DNA of 64,000 bases from Ornithinibacillus salinisoli (lineage in GTDB: Bacteria > Bacillota > Bacilli > Bacillales > Amphibacillaceae). Position 1 is the stretch's first letter, and each line of letters begins with the position of its first letter. The notes under the pieces were generated by a model. The model saw only the letters and a program-made list of their open reading frames with translations. It searched no databases and was not told where the DNA came from. The stretch lies in assembly GCF_042682545.1 (NCBI RefSeq), contig NZ_JBHUHQ010000009.1. The stretch is one strand, 5' to 3'. The position numbers and the translations under genes were made by a program. Shown here in pieces: positions 40,725 to 48,676 of the stretch.

Positions 40725-41369
40725 ATGTATAGGTTGACGACTGCGTCACTTTTGGATGTAATTGGGGAGTTGTTCTCAGATGAGATTTCCATTGCTGTAT
40801 CGAATACGACTGAGTATGTTTACTATCGGCCAAGTAAACGGATCGATTTGAAGATTAGAAATGGGGACCCGGTAAAGGAAGGAACGATTGCGCATAAAGC
40901 GTTGGAGACGGAACAAAAGGCTTCTGAATTTATTGATCGTAATGTGTTTGGTGTACCTTATCATGGCATGGCTGTACCTTTTCACAATGGCGGAAAGTTA
41001 GAGGGATGTGTAACAGCAATTTACCCAGCTTTTACAGAAGGGAAATCAGTAGTCACCCTTAAAACGCATGATGGATGGAAGCCGATACCGTTTCAGGACG
41101 TAAAGTATATTGAAGTAAAAGATCGCAAAACACATGTTTATGCCAATGAATTTTTTGGAACACATAAAAGTTCATTACAAGAGTTTGAATATGTTTTACC
41201 ACGTGAAATGTTTGTTCGTTGTCATCGTTCTTTCATTGTAAATGTTAATCATATCCAGGAAATTTACCCAGATACCCATTCGACATTTATGTTAGCAATG
41301 GACGATAACACAAGAATACCTGTTAGCCAGTCATATTCAAGTTATTTTAGAAAATTATTAGGATTTTAA
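40725..41369 (+). CDS. LytTR-family DNA-binding regulator
   Basis: The 214-residue protein has a PAS-like or sensory N-terminal half (about 1-105, LLDVIGELFSDEISIAVSNT...HGMAVPFHNGGKLEG) and a C-terminal LytTR domain (about 112-212). The LytTR part shows IPFQDVKYIEVKDRKTHVYA, EYVLPREMFVRCHRSFIVNVNHIQEI and IPVSQSYSSYFRKLL. There is no receiver domain, so the N-terminal half probably senses a ligand directly. It lies 129 nt upstream of the acetyl-CoA hydrolase gene in the same direction; control of that gene is a reasonable inference. Confidence 0.85.
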   Translation: MYRLTTASLLDVIGELFSDEISIAVSNTTEYVYYRPSKRIDLKIRNGDPVKEGTIAHKALETEQKASEFIDRNVFGVPYHGMAVPFHNGGKLEGCVTAIYPAFTEGKSVVTLKTHDGWKPIPFQDVKYIEVKDRKTHVYANEFFGTHKSSLQEFEYVLPREMFVRCHRSFIVNVNHIQEIYPDTHSTFMLAMDDNTRIPVSQSYSSYFRKLLGF

Positions 41370-41453
41370 CGATATCTTCTGCTTTATACATATAAATTAG
41401 TAGCTTAATCAAAATTTTTCTTAAATGTCCCTTTTTTTCCTTTTTCTAATTTC

Positions 41454-41482
41454 CATACGTTAAAATAATTCTAAACTGTATG
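41454..41482. promoter_or_regulatory. Possible LytTR operator before the CoA-transferase gene
   Basis: CATAC at 41454 and GTATG at 41478 flank TACGTTAAA- and AACTG-type half sites, resembling the direct or inverted repeats bound by LytTR proteins. The match is loose. Confidence 0.3.
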
Positions 41483-41498
41483 AAAAGAGGGATGGGAC

Positions 41499-43013
41499 AT
41501 GAAGAAGAGTTATGATCGCATACAAGACCCTCGCTTACAGGATCGAATTGTTACAGCAGAAGAAGCAGCATCATGGATCCGAAATGATATGACATTGGGG
41601 TTAAGTGGGTTTACTCGTGCGGGCGATGTGAAAGCGGTGCCAACGGCTTTAGTAGAACGTGCGAAAGCTGGGGAAACATTTAAAGTAAATGTATTTACTG
41701 GAGCATCCTTAGGATCTGATGTGGATAAAATGTTTGCTGAAGTGGGGATCATAAACAAACGATTGCCATTTCAGGCAGATCCAACGATGAGAAAGAAAAT
41801 AAATGCTGGGGATCATTTATTTGTTGATCATCATTTGTCACACACTGCCGAATTGTTACGAGGTAATGTAATAGAGACGGTTGATTATGCAATTTTGGAA
41901 GCGATTTCTATAACGGATGATGGCATGATCATCCCAACTACTTCCATCGGTAATTCCTTAGCATTTGCTGAGAATGCCGAATCTATTATTGTAGAAATCA
42001 ATACAGCACAGTCTGAATTGCTAGAAGGTTTACATGATCTGTATAGTCCCGGTAAACAAGGTGAACGCGATCCAATTCCATTAACAAAGGTGGATGATCG
42101 CATTGGGACAATAGGGATTCCGGTAGATCCCAAAAAAATAAAAGGTATTGTGTTTACGAATCAAGTAGACTCGCCTTCTACTATTGTACCGCCAGACGAA
42201 GAGACGAAAATAATGGCGGATCACCTATTAGAATTCTTACGAAAAGAAATTGTTGCTGGTAGATTAACAGAGAAATTAGCACCACTACAGTCAGGAATTG
42301 GTTCGGTTGCAAATGCAGTATTACATGGGATGGTTGACTCTGATTTTGAAAATCTAGAAGTGTATTCTGAAGTGTTGCAGGATGCCGTTTTCGATTTAAT
42401 CGATGCAGGAAAAGTTAGCTTTGCATCGTGCTGCTCGATTACCTTGTCCGAAGAGAAAATGAATCAAGTATTTACTGACTTTGAAAAATACCGGGATAAA
42501 TTAATGATGCGTCCACAGGAAATTTCTAACCATCCAGAGGTTATTCGTCGTCTCGGATTAATATCAATTAATACAGCGTTGGAATTTGATATTTATGGTA
42601 ATGTCAATTCCACACATGTAACAGGAACAAAAATGATGAATGGTATTGGGGGATCTGGCGACTTCGCTCGTAATGCTCGATTAGCTATTTTTGTGACAAA
42701 GTCCATTGCAAAAGGTGGTGACATCTCAAGTATTGTTCCATTTGTTTCACATATTGATCATACGGAACATGATGTAGATGTCGTTGTTACAGAACAAGGC
42801 TATGCTGATTTACGAGGCTTGGCACCAAGAGAACGTGTACCACTAATTATTGAAAACTGTGCCCATCCACTGTATCGCCAGCAGCTTTGGGAATACTATC
42901 AAGAGGCACTTGAAAGGGATGGGCAGACCCCGCACGTGCTTGAAAAGGCATTCTCTTGGCATACCAACTTCATGGAAAAGGGAACAATGCGTTCTTTTGA
43001 AAAAGTAAGGTAA
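41499..43013 (+). CDS. Acetyl-CoA hydrolase / succinate CoA-transferase family protein
   Basis: The 504-residue enzyme matches the class I CoA-transferase (Ach1, Cat1, YgfH) family. The glutamate nucleophile is in INTALEFDIYGNVNSTH and the CoA contacts are in GGSGDFARNARLA. The start ILEAISITDDGMIIPTTSIGNS and end VVVTEQGYADLRGLAPRERV are typical. It moves CoA between acetyl-CoA or succinyl-CoA and carboxylates, or acts as a hydrolase, in central carbon metabolism. A LytTR regulator gene lies upstream. Which acceptor it uses cannot be read. Confidence 0.9.
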   Translation: MKKSYDRIQDPRLQDRIVTAEEAASWIRNDMTLGLSGFTRAGDVKAVPTALVERAKAGETFKVNVFTGASLGSDVDKMFAEVGIINKRLPFQADPTMRKKINAGDHLFVDHHLSHTAELLRGNVIETVDYAILEAISITDDGMIIPTTSIGNSLAFAENAESIIVEINTAQSELLEGLHDLYSPGKQGERDPIPLTKVDDRIGTIGIPVDPKKIKGIVFTNQVDSPSTIVPPDEETKIMADHLLEFLRKEIVAGRLTEKLAPLQSGIGSVANAVLHGMVDSDFENLEVYSEVLQDAVFDLIDAGKVSFASCCSITLSEEKMNQVFTDFEKYRDKLMMRPQEISNHPEVIRRLGLISINTALEFDIYGNVNSTHVTGTKMMNGIGGSGDFARNARLAIFVTKSIAKGGDISSIVPFVSHIDHTEHDVDVVVTEQGYADLRGLAPRERVPLIIENCAHPLYRQQLWEYYQEALERDGQTPHVLEKAFSWHTNFMEKGTMRSFEKVR

Positions 43014-43101
43014 TACGTACTGTAGTAGTAAGGGATGTAAGTATATAGCGGGGCAGTTTTGCTTATGTTGGTTAAATAAACAACGGGGATTCATATATAA
43101 A

Positions 43102-43142
43102 AGTCAGGTTTTCTTTTGGGGGAAAGATAACCGGGCTTTTTT
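43102..43142 (+). terminator. Terminator after the CoA-transferase gene
   Basis: AGTCAGGTT and AACCGGGCT can pair imperfectly around a purine-rich loop and are followed by seven T residues. Confidence 0.55.
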
Positions 43143-43211
43143 CATTCCATGAAACTTTTGGTTTATCTCAGTCGTATTTGTAAGTAATGAATTTTAGTCG
43201 AGGTGATGTTA

Positions 43212-43676
43212 TTGGGATTTCAATATGCAAACAATAGTGCGTGGATGAAAAAAGCCTGGGGCGCTTTTTCTTTGGCATTCCTAAGCCTTGGGTTAGTTGT
43301 TTTACAAGCGAAACATATGTATCGACCCGATAACATGATTGTCATAATAGCATTTTTACCTGTTGTGATAGCTGTTTTGCAAGGGATTCATTATATGAAA
43401 AGAGCGGATATGGAATACATCTATATGGCTGAAGATAAACTATATATTTACCGTGGACCATTTCTGCCACGAGAGAAAATAGACTATAGATATATCGATT
43501 ATTGTGTCGAGGTGTATGAAAAGGATCGGAAGTACATGAAAATCCAATTAAAGGACAGTCCTGGAGATGTCCAAATACATACTGAATGGTTATCCCCAAG
43601 TGACCTTAAGCAATTTAAAACAGAATTGCAAAGACGAACAAAAGAAGATAAATTGTTCCGAACCAAAACCATTTAA
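43212..43676 (+). CDS. Two-helix membrane protein with PH-like C-terminal domain, unknown function
   Basis: The protein (about 154 residues) has two transmembrane helices (about 16-32 and 42-60 of the GFQYANN version) and a soluble tail. The tail's pattern, YIYMAEDKLYIYRGPFLPREKIDYRYI then KIQLKDSPGDVQIHTEWLSPSDL, resembles bacterial PH-like domains. TTG at 43212 is favoured because GAGGTGA lies about 6 nt before; GTG/ATG at 43203/43206 overlap the site. It is convergent with the antiporter gene. Function unknown. Confidence 0.6.
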   Translation: MGFQYANNSAWMKKAWGAFSLAFLSLGLVVLQAKHMYRPDNMIVIIAFLPVVIAVLQGIHYMKRADMEYIYMAEDKLYIYRGPFLPREKIDYRYIDYCVEVYEKDRKYMKIQLKDSPGDVQIHTEWLSPSDLKQFKTELQRRTKEDKLFRTKTI

Positions 43677-43717
43677 GGTGCCAGGCACTTGTTAATTTTT
43701 TACAAGTGCCTGGCACC
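43677..43717. terminator. Long GTGCC-type hairpin between convergent genes
   Basis: GGTGCCAGGCACTTGT / ACAAGTGCCTGGCACC is a perfect 16-bp stem with a T-rich loop. Each arm itself holds the GGTGCCNGGCACC core. It touches the stop codons of both flanking genes and probably terminates both; it belongs to the GTGCC repeat family. Confidence 0.85.
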
Positions 43718-45156
43718 TATCCAAGTAATACTTTTTTCGCTTCTTCGCGATGTTCTTTGTCGCTTAGTACGAATAAGGTATCTCCATGTTTGATGACGGA
43801 GTTCCCGGTTGGTGTAATGAGCTTCTTGCCTCGAGTAATCCCAATTATTAATGTATCATCAGGCAGTTTAAGGTCTGTAAGGGAAATGCCAACTGCAGCA
43901 TTTTTCTTGGTTAATGTTAGCTTCATAATTTCTGATTCATTTGTTCCAAGATGGATAAGTTCTAGACTTGGAGATGCTGCGTCTTCTTCACTAATCGTTA
44001 GTCCAAGCTTACTAGCTAGCCAAGACAACGAACTGCCCTGCACTAATGCAGAGAACAATACAACGAAAAAGACAGCATTAAAGATTAAGTTGCTATTTTC
44101 CACACCAGCGATCACGGGATAGGTAGCTAATACAATTGGTACGGCTCCTTTTAAGCCTGCCCAAGATATAAATACTTTTTCTTTATTGCTATACTTCATG
44201 AACAACATACTAATAAATATAGCAAAAGGTCTTGCGATGAACATCAATATGATTGCTAGTAAAATACCTTGCCAGAATACATCCAATAATTCACTTGGAA
44301 ATACTAAAAATCCAAGTAGTGTAAACATAACAATTTGCATCATCCAGGCAAATCCTTCGTTAAATCGGATAATTGTAAATCGATATGTTAGATCACTATT
44401 TCCAACAAATAAAGCCATTACATATACGGCAAGTAGTCCACTTCCTCCTATTGCATCTGTAATTGCGTAGGTGAAAACAGCTGCCCCCATTGCTAAGACT
44501 GGATATAGACCAGACGTATCCAGCTTGATATGGTTAATGATAAATACGGTTGCCTTTCCAAGAAGTAATCCTAAAAGAAGGCCAACTCCCATTTGAATAA
44601 AAAAGCTTCCGATCGCCATCCAAATAGAACTATCGGGTATTTGAATTAGCTCTATCAACGCAACTGTTAAGAAAACAGCCATTGGATCATTGGATCCTGA
44701 CTCTGCCTCAAGCGTTGCGGTTAATCGTTTGTTGAAGTTCTTATTTCCTAATACAGAGAAGACAGCAGCAGCATCGGTTGAGCCTACAATTGCTCCAAAA
44801 AGCATCCCTTCAAGTAATGAAAAATCTAAAATATACATTGCAGCTAACCCAGTAAGTACGCTTGTGAACAATACACCAATGGTCGCCAACAAACTAGCTG
44901 CGCCTATAATCGGACGTATATGGTTCCATTTCGTTTGGGTACCACCATCAAATAAAATAATGATTAGAGCCATAATCCCAATTATTTGAGTTAGTTCAAC
45001 ATTATCAAAATAAAACACATTATTAAGTAGCATGCCCCCTAAAAGGAATAACACTAAGGCTGGAAGGCCTAACCTAGTAGAGAATTTGGTTGCTAAAACA
45101 CCAGTTAATAGCATGATCGCTAATAAAAAGAGTAAAGTTACAATCGTTATGTCCAA
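43717..45156 (-). CDS. K+/H+ (or Na+/H+) antiporter, CPA family with C-terminal TrkA-C domain
   Basis: The 479-residue protein has about 12-13 membrane segments (1-390) and a C-terminal RCK_C/TrkA-C domain (about 400-478, with MKLTLTKKNAAVGISLTDL and GNSVIKHGDTLFVL). The transport core motifs are LFDGGTQ, GAIVGSTDAAAVFSVL (acidic ligand) and ESGSNDPMAVF. These match NhaP2/CvrA/YjbQ-type potassium-proton antiporters (CPA1). Export of K+ or Na+ fits a salt- and alkali-tolerant lifestyle; the ion cannot be decided from sequence alone. The start ATG at 45156 follows GAAAGGTGG. Confidence 0.88.
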   Translation of the reverse strand: MDITIVTLLFLLAIMLLTGVLATKFSTRLGLPALVLFLLGGMLLNNVFYFDNVELTQIIGIMALIIILFDGGTQTKWNHIRPIIGAASLLATIGVLFTSVLTGLAAMYILDFSLLEGMLFGAIVGSTDAAAVFSVLGNKNFNKRLTATLEAESGSNDPMAVFLTVALIELIQIPDSSIWMAIGSFFIQMGVGLLLGLLLGKATVFIINHIKLDTSGLYPVLAMGAAVFTYAITDAIGGSGLLAVYVMALFVGNSDLTYRFTIIRFNEGFAWMMQIVMFTLLGFLVFPSELLDVFWQGILLAIILMFIARPFAIFISMLFMKYSNKEKVFISWAGLKGAVPIVLATYPVIAGVENSNLIFNAVFFVVLFSALVQGSSLSWLASKLGLTISEEDAASPSLELIHLGTNESEIMKLTLTKKNAAVGISLTDLKLPDDTLIIGITRGKKLITPTGNSVIKHGDTLFVLSDKEHREEAKKVLLG

Positions 45157-45192
45157 TCCGAACCACCTTTCTTGTGTAAAAAATACACCTAT

Positions 45193-45350
45193 AGAGGTTG
45201 TTCAAAAGGTCCGGTAAAAATGACACATCGAATTTCTTCGTTAGCTTGCTTTTCCGTTGCTCATGTATTAAAAGCATACATTCCGCTACTCAAAGCTACG
45301 CTGCCTCGAACTTCTCGGTCCTTTTTATCCTCCTATTTGAACACGCTCCT
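45193..45350. repeat. MITE-like intergenic element with terminal inverted repeats
   Basis: A roughly 158-bp segment starts with AGAGGTTGTTCAAAAGGTCC and ends with ATTTGAACACGCTCCT, whose reverse complement is similar (GGAGCGTGTTCAAAT). The inside carries palindromic TGTATTAAAAGCATAC-type blocks and codes for nothing. Length and ends suggest a small non-autonomous repeat. It lies between the antiporter promoter and the dinG-like gene. Confidence 0.6.
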
Positions 45351-45500
45351 ATAACTATTTTAACGATAATTCCGAAAAAAATAAATTAGAATGACGAAAA
45401 AACTTTACTGTGTCTCGTCCAATTTGTTTAAACTATCGACAGGAGAGACACAATTAAAGTATAATAGCATGGCTAATGATAGATGGAGAAGGAGTTTTAC

Positions 45501-47426
45501 ATGAATAAACCAAATGCATTACCGTTCACGATATCAAAGACAGAAAATTTCTTCGAACGATTAGGGGACTTTGTCGGCGATGTTTTCTACGATATCCTAC
45601 CGGAAAAAGGATTTGAATTACGAGATGAACAAATTTATATGGCCTTTCAGCTAGAGCAGGCATTCAAAAATAAACGGACAATATTTGCTGAAGCAGGAGT
45701 AGGAACTGGTAAGACACTTGTGTACTTGTTATATGCCATTAGTTACGCAAGATACAAAGGTCGACCAGCGATTATATCTTGTGCAGATGAAACATTAATC
45801 GAGCAACTTGTAAAAAAAGATGGTGACATTGAGAAGCTAGAGAAAGCTTTGGACCTTAACATCGATGTTAGATTAGCAAAAGCACGTGAAAATTATGTTT
45901 GCGCTAGAAAGTTAGATGCAATGATAGATAAAACATCAGATGAGGGTATTATGCAAGTACATGATCATATTCCTGATTTTGTTTTTGATCAAAGTACTTC
46001 TAGGAAATCCTTTGAACGTTATGGGGATCGTAAAGAGTATCCGTGGGTTTCTGATGAAACTTGGGAGAAAATAGCATGGGATCCATTGCAGCAATGCTCC
46101 ACTTGTGAATGGCGTCATCGTAGTGGGCAAACATTAAACCGAGATTACTATCGACAAGCAACAGATTTAATTATTTGCTCACATGACTTTTATATGGAGC
46201 ATGTTTGGACAAAGGAATCTCGTAAACGTGAAGGTCAAATCCCACTGTTACCTGAATCGAGTACAGTTGTTTTTGATGAAGGACATTTGTTAGAATTTGC
46301 AGCACAAAAAGGTCTGACTTATCGATTTAACGCAGAAACCTTGGAAAAAGTACTCACGGGTTACATGGGACAGGACGTAAGGGAAGAATCACTTCTTCTT
46401 ATCGAGGACATCCTTACACTACATGATGATTGGTTCGATCTACTTAGTAAAAATTCAACCTATGTAGCTGGTTCCAATCGAAGAGAACTCATGTTGAATG
46501 AGAATATTTTACAAATAGCTAGTGATTTATTTCAAAAAGTGGAACAGCTACTGGACCAACTCGTATTTGATTCTGAGATGTTTACGATTGATGAGTATCA
46601 TATTAAGATCATTGAGGAATACTTGGAGTTCTTTTTCCATGGGTTATCGATATTCTTGAAAAATGATGAAGGGATATTTTGGCTGGAAGAAGATGAAACA
46701 ACAACCTCTTTTGTTATGATGCCTAGATTAGTAGAAAATGTGTTGAAAAAAGAAGTATTCTCCAAGGACATGCCAGTTGTGTTTTCTTCAGCCACACTAT
46801 CACAAGATGGAGATTTTACTTATTTGGCGAACAGCTTAGGCATTGATCTATATGATTCATTTACCGTTTCCTCCCCATTTGATTATGAGGATAAAATGAA
46901 GCTGTTTGGACATTTTGATACAACTGATAAATGGTCTGGAATAGAGGGACAGCTTAAGAAGAATAATGGTAGATCATTGGTTTTATTTTCATCGGAAGAA
47001 GAAATGGATCAATTTCGTCAATGGGCTTCCGATAAAGAATGGCCATTTGTATTATTGTTTGAAGGCGATCGAGAAATTAGTGAAACAGTAAAACAGTTCC
47101 AAATGGAACATAGTACCGTTTTATGCTCTCATCATTTGTGGGAAGGGCTAGATGTACCCGGTGAATCATTAACACAAGTAATTATTTCATCACTTCCTTT
47201 CCCGCCAAAAGATCCAGTATTTCAAGCGAAACGTAAGCATGTCAACGATCCTGTTGAGAAAGTAGATATACCATATATGGTACTGCGACTAAGGCAAGGT
47301 GTTGGGCGCCTTATTCGAACGAGCAATGATTACGGAACAGCTCATATTTGGATGACTTCAGAAGAACATAATAATTATCATCATGTAATCAAACGTGTTC
47401 TACCAGTGGATTTAGTATGGGAATAA
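45501..47426 (+). CDS. dinG: DinG/YoaA-like iron-sulfur DNA helicase
   Basis: The 641-residue XPD-like helicase has Walker A FAEAGVGTGKT (about 66-76), three or four cysteines for a 4Fe-4S cluster (NYVCARK; QQCSTCEWR), and the DEAH-type box as VVFDEGHLLEF. VFSSATLSQDGDF (motif III), LWEGLDVPGESL and LRQGVGRLIRTSNDYG (motif VI) follow. It unwinds DNA 5'-3' in repair or R-loop removal. It lacks an exonuclease domain, unlike B. subtilis DinG. AAGGAG at 45488-45493 supports ATG at 45501. It is the second XPD-type helicase in the window, not fused to a nuclease. Confidence 0.85.
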   Translation: MNKPNALPFTISKTENFFERLGDFVGDVFYDILPEKGFELRDEQIYMAFQLEQAFKNKRTIFAEAGVGTGKTLVYLLYAISYARYKGRPAIISCADETLIEQLVKKDGDIEKLEKALDLNIDVRLAKARENYVCARKLDAMIDKTSDEGIMQVHDHIPDFVFDQSTSRKSFERYGDRKEYPWVSDETWEKIAWDPLQQCSTCEWRHRSGQTLNRDYYRQATDLIICSHDFYMEHVWTKESRKREGQIPLLPESSTVVFDEGHLLEFAAQKGLTYRFNAETLEKVLTGYMGQDVREESLLLIEDILTLHDDWFDLLSKNSTYVAGSNRRELMLNENILQIASDLFQKVEQLLDQLVFDSEMFTIDEYHIKIIEEYLEFFFHGLSIFLKNDEGIFWLEEDETTTSFVMMPRLVENVLKKEVFSKDMPVVFSSATLSQDGDFTYLANSLGIDLYDSFTVSSPFDYEDKMKLFGHFDTTDKWSGIEGQLKKNNGRSLVLFSSEEEMDQFRQWASDKEWPFVLLFEGDREISETVKQFQMEHSTVLCSHHLWEGLDVPGESLTQVIISSLPFPPKDPVFQAKRKHVNDPVEKVDIPYMVLRLRQGVGRLIRTSNDYGTAHIWMTSEEHNNYHHVIKRVLPVDLVWE

Positions 47427-47435
47427 TAGAAAGAG

Positions 47436-47481
47436 GCTGTCCCATAAGTCATGAACCATGGCTTATGGGCAGACTTTTTTA
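47436..47481 (+). terminator. Terminator of the dinG-like gene
   Basis: TGTCCCATAAGTCATG and CATGGCTTATGGGCAGAC form a long stem with G-U pairs, followed by six T residues. Confidence 0.8.
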
Positions 47482-47572
47482 TTTTGTCTATCCTATGATA
47501 AGGTTGGACTGATTTTTGCACCAATCAACAAGCTGTAATCAGCATTTGGTAGCTAGCACTTCTTCTGCTTTT

Positions 47573-47602
47573 TTCGACAACAACCCTATTAGTTGCTATA
47601 CT
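47573..47602 (+). promoter_or_regulatory. Possible promoter of glcT
   Basis: TTCGAC at 47573-47578, an 18-nt spacer, and TATACT at 47597-47602, about 28 nt before the start codon. Confidence 0.55.
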
Positions 47603-47629
47603 AAACAATATTACTTACAAGGGGAGATA

Positions 47630-48457
47630 ATGGTGGAAGTTAAAAAGGTTTTAAATAATAATGTTGTCATCACAATCGATCCCTCTTATAAAGAAGTAAT
47701 TTTAATAGGAAAAGGAATTGGTTTCAATAAAAAAGTGGGTCAAACGATAAATGCAGATGCTGCAGAAAAGGTATTTCGGCTTGAGGATCAGAAAGAACAG
47801 GACAAATATAAACAATTACTCCCATACCTAGATGAAGACTTTATAACATTTATGCATGATGTATTAAGTCTTATTGAGAGTAAGATGGGTAAGATTATCA
47901 ATGAACATATTCATATCGGGTTAACAGATCACATTGCTTTTGCCATTAAACGAGCAAGAGAAGGGATCTATATAAAGAACCCCTTTTTAGTAGAAACGGA
48001 AGCGCTCTACCATCAAGAGTATAAAGTTGCGAAAGACATTGTAGCAATGATCCAAAAATACAGTGGTGTCGATCTTCCTGAAGGGGAAATAGGGATGATC
48101 GCTTTACATATCCATAGTTCTGTTACAGATCGGAATCTGAGTGAGCTCAATCAATATTCGAAACTGGTATTTCATCTCATTCAAATGATCGAAGAAGGAT
48201 TGGAAATTAAGCTAGACCGCGATAGTATTAATTACTATCGTTTAGTTCAACATATTCGTCATGCGATCGAACGAGCAAAAAGTGGTAGTTACACAAAGGA
48301 CCAAGCAATTTTAGCAAATGTATTGAAAAAGGAATATCCATTATGCTATAATCTTGCTTGGAAAATCGTTAAGGTGATGCAAAAGACCATACAGAAACCA
48401 GTAGATGAATCAGAGGTCGTTTATTTAACGATTCATTTACAACGATTATTGGATTAA
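47630..48457 (+). CDS. glcT: PTS-regulated RNA antiterminator GlcT (BglG family)
   Basis: The 275-residue protein has an N-terminal CAT RNA-binding domain (about 1-57, VKKVLNNNVVITID and VILIGKGIGF) and two PRD domains (about 62-165 and 172-275). The phosphorylation-type histidines occur in HIHIGLTDHI, MIALHIHSS, LVQHIRHAI and LTIHLQRLL. When glucose is present GlcT binds the RAT sequence in the ptsG leader and blocks its terminator; the glucose permease phosphorylates and inactivates it. The start at 47630 fits GGGGAG; upstream extension to 47516 has no ribosome site. ptsG is 219 nt downstream. Confidence 0.92.
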   Translation: MVEVKKVLNNNVVITIDPSYKEVILIGKGIGFNKKVGQTINADAAEKVFRLEDQKEQDKYKQLLPYLDEDFITFMHDVLSLIESKMGKIINEHIHIGLTDHIAFAIKRAREGIYIKNPFLVETEALYHQEYKVAKDIVAMIQKYSGVDLPEGEIGMIALHIHSSVTDRNLSELNQYSKLVFHLIQMIEEGLEIKLDRDSINYYRLVQHIRHAIERAKSGSYTKDQAILANVLKKEYPLCYNLAWKIVKVMQKTIQKPVDESEVVYLTIHLQRLLD

Positions 48458-48477
48458 TTTCATAACACTTATTCTTT

Positions 48478-48507
48478 ACGTGTAACTGATTCGATTCAGG
48501 CATGAGT
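48478..48507 (+). promoter_or_regulatory. RAT (ribonucleic antiterminator) site of ptsG
   Basis: The 30 nt beginning ACGTGTAACTGATTCGA and continuing into CAGGCATGAGT form the imperfect stem-loop typical of the GlcT target in ptsG leaders. Its 3' part overlaps the 5' arm of the terminator at 48498, so GlcT binding and termination exclude each other. Confidence 0.85.
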
Positions 48508-48587
48508 GAAGAAAGATTTATGTTTCAATACGGGATACGCCTATCCAAAATTGAAACGGAATCCTTTCTTACTCATGCCTTTTTTGC
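48498..48587 (+). terminator. GlcT-controlled terminator in the ptsG leader
   Basis: AGGCATGAGT with GAAGAAAG pairs with CCTTTCTT and ACTCATGCCT in a very long hairpin, followed by TTTTTT. It is the conditional terminator of ptsG. Confidence 0.88.
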
Positions 48588-48676
48588 GTTTTTATGCAAG
48601 TAATTTACTGGTGAAAGGGAATCTTAACATATATCCTTGACGTCATTTTTTTATTATTTATTTAGGAGGAAAAACC

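Noticed and set aside
44186..44989. Plus strand frames opposite the antiporter gene
   Set aside because: Antisense shadows of a well-supported membrane protein gene; no ribosome sites or recognisable domains.
47516..47629. Upstream extension of GlcT
   Set aside because: The first 38 residues lack similarity to the CAT domain, cover the promoter, and a good GGGGAG site precedes ATG 47630.
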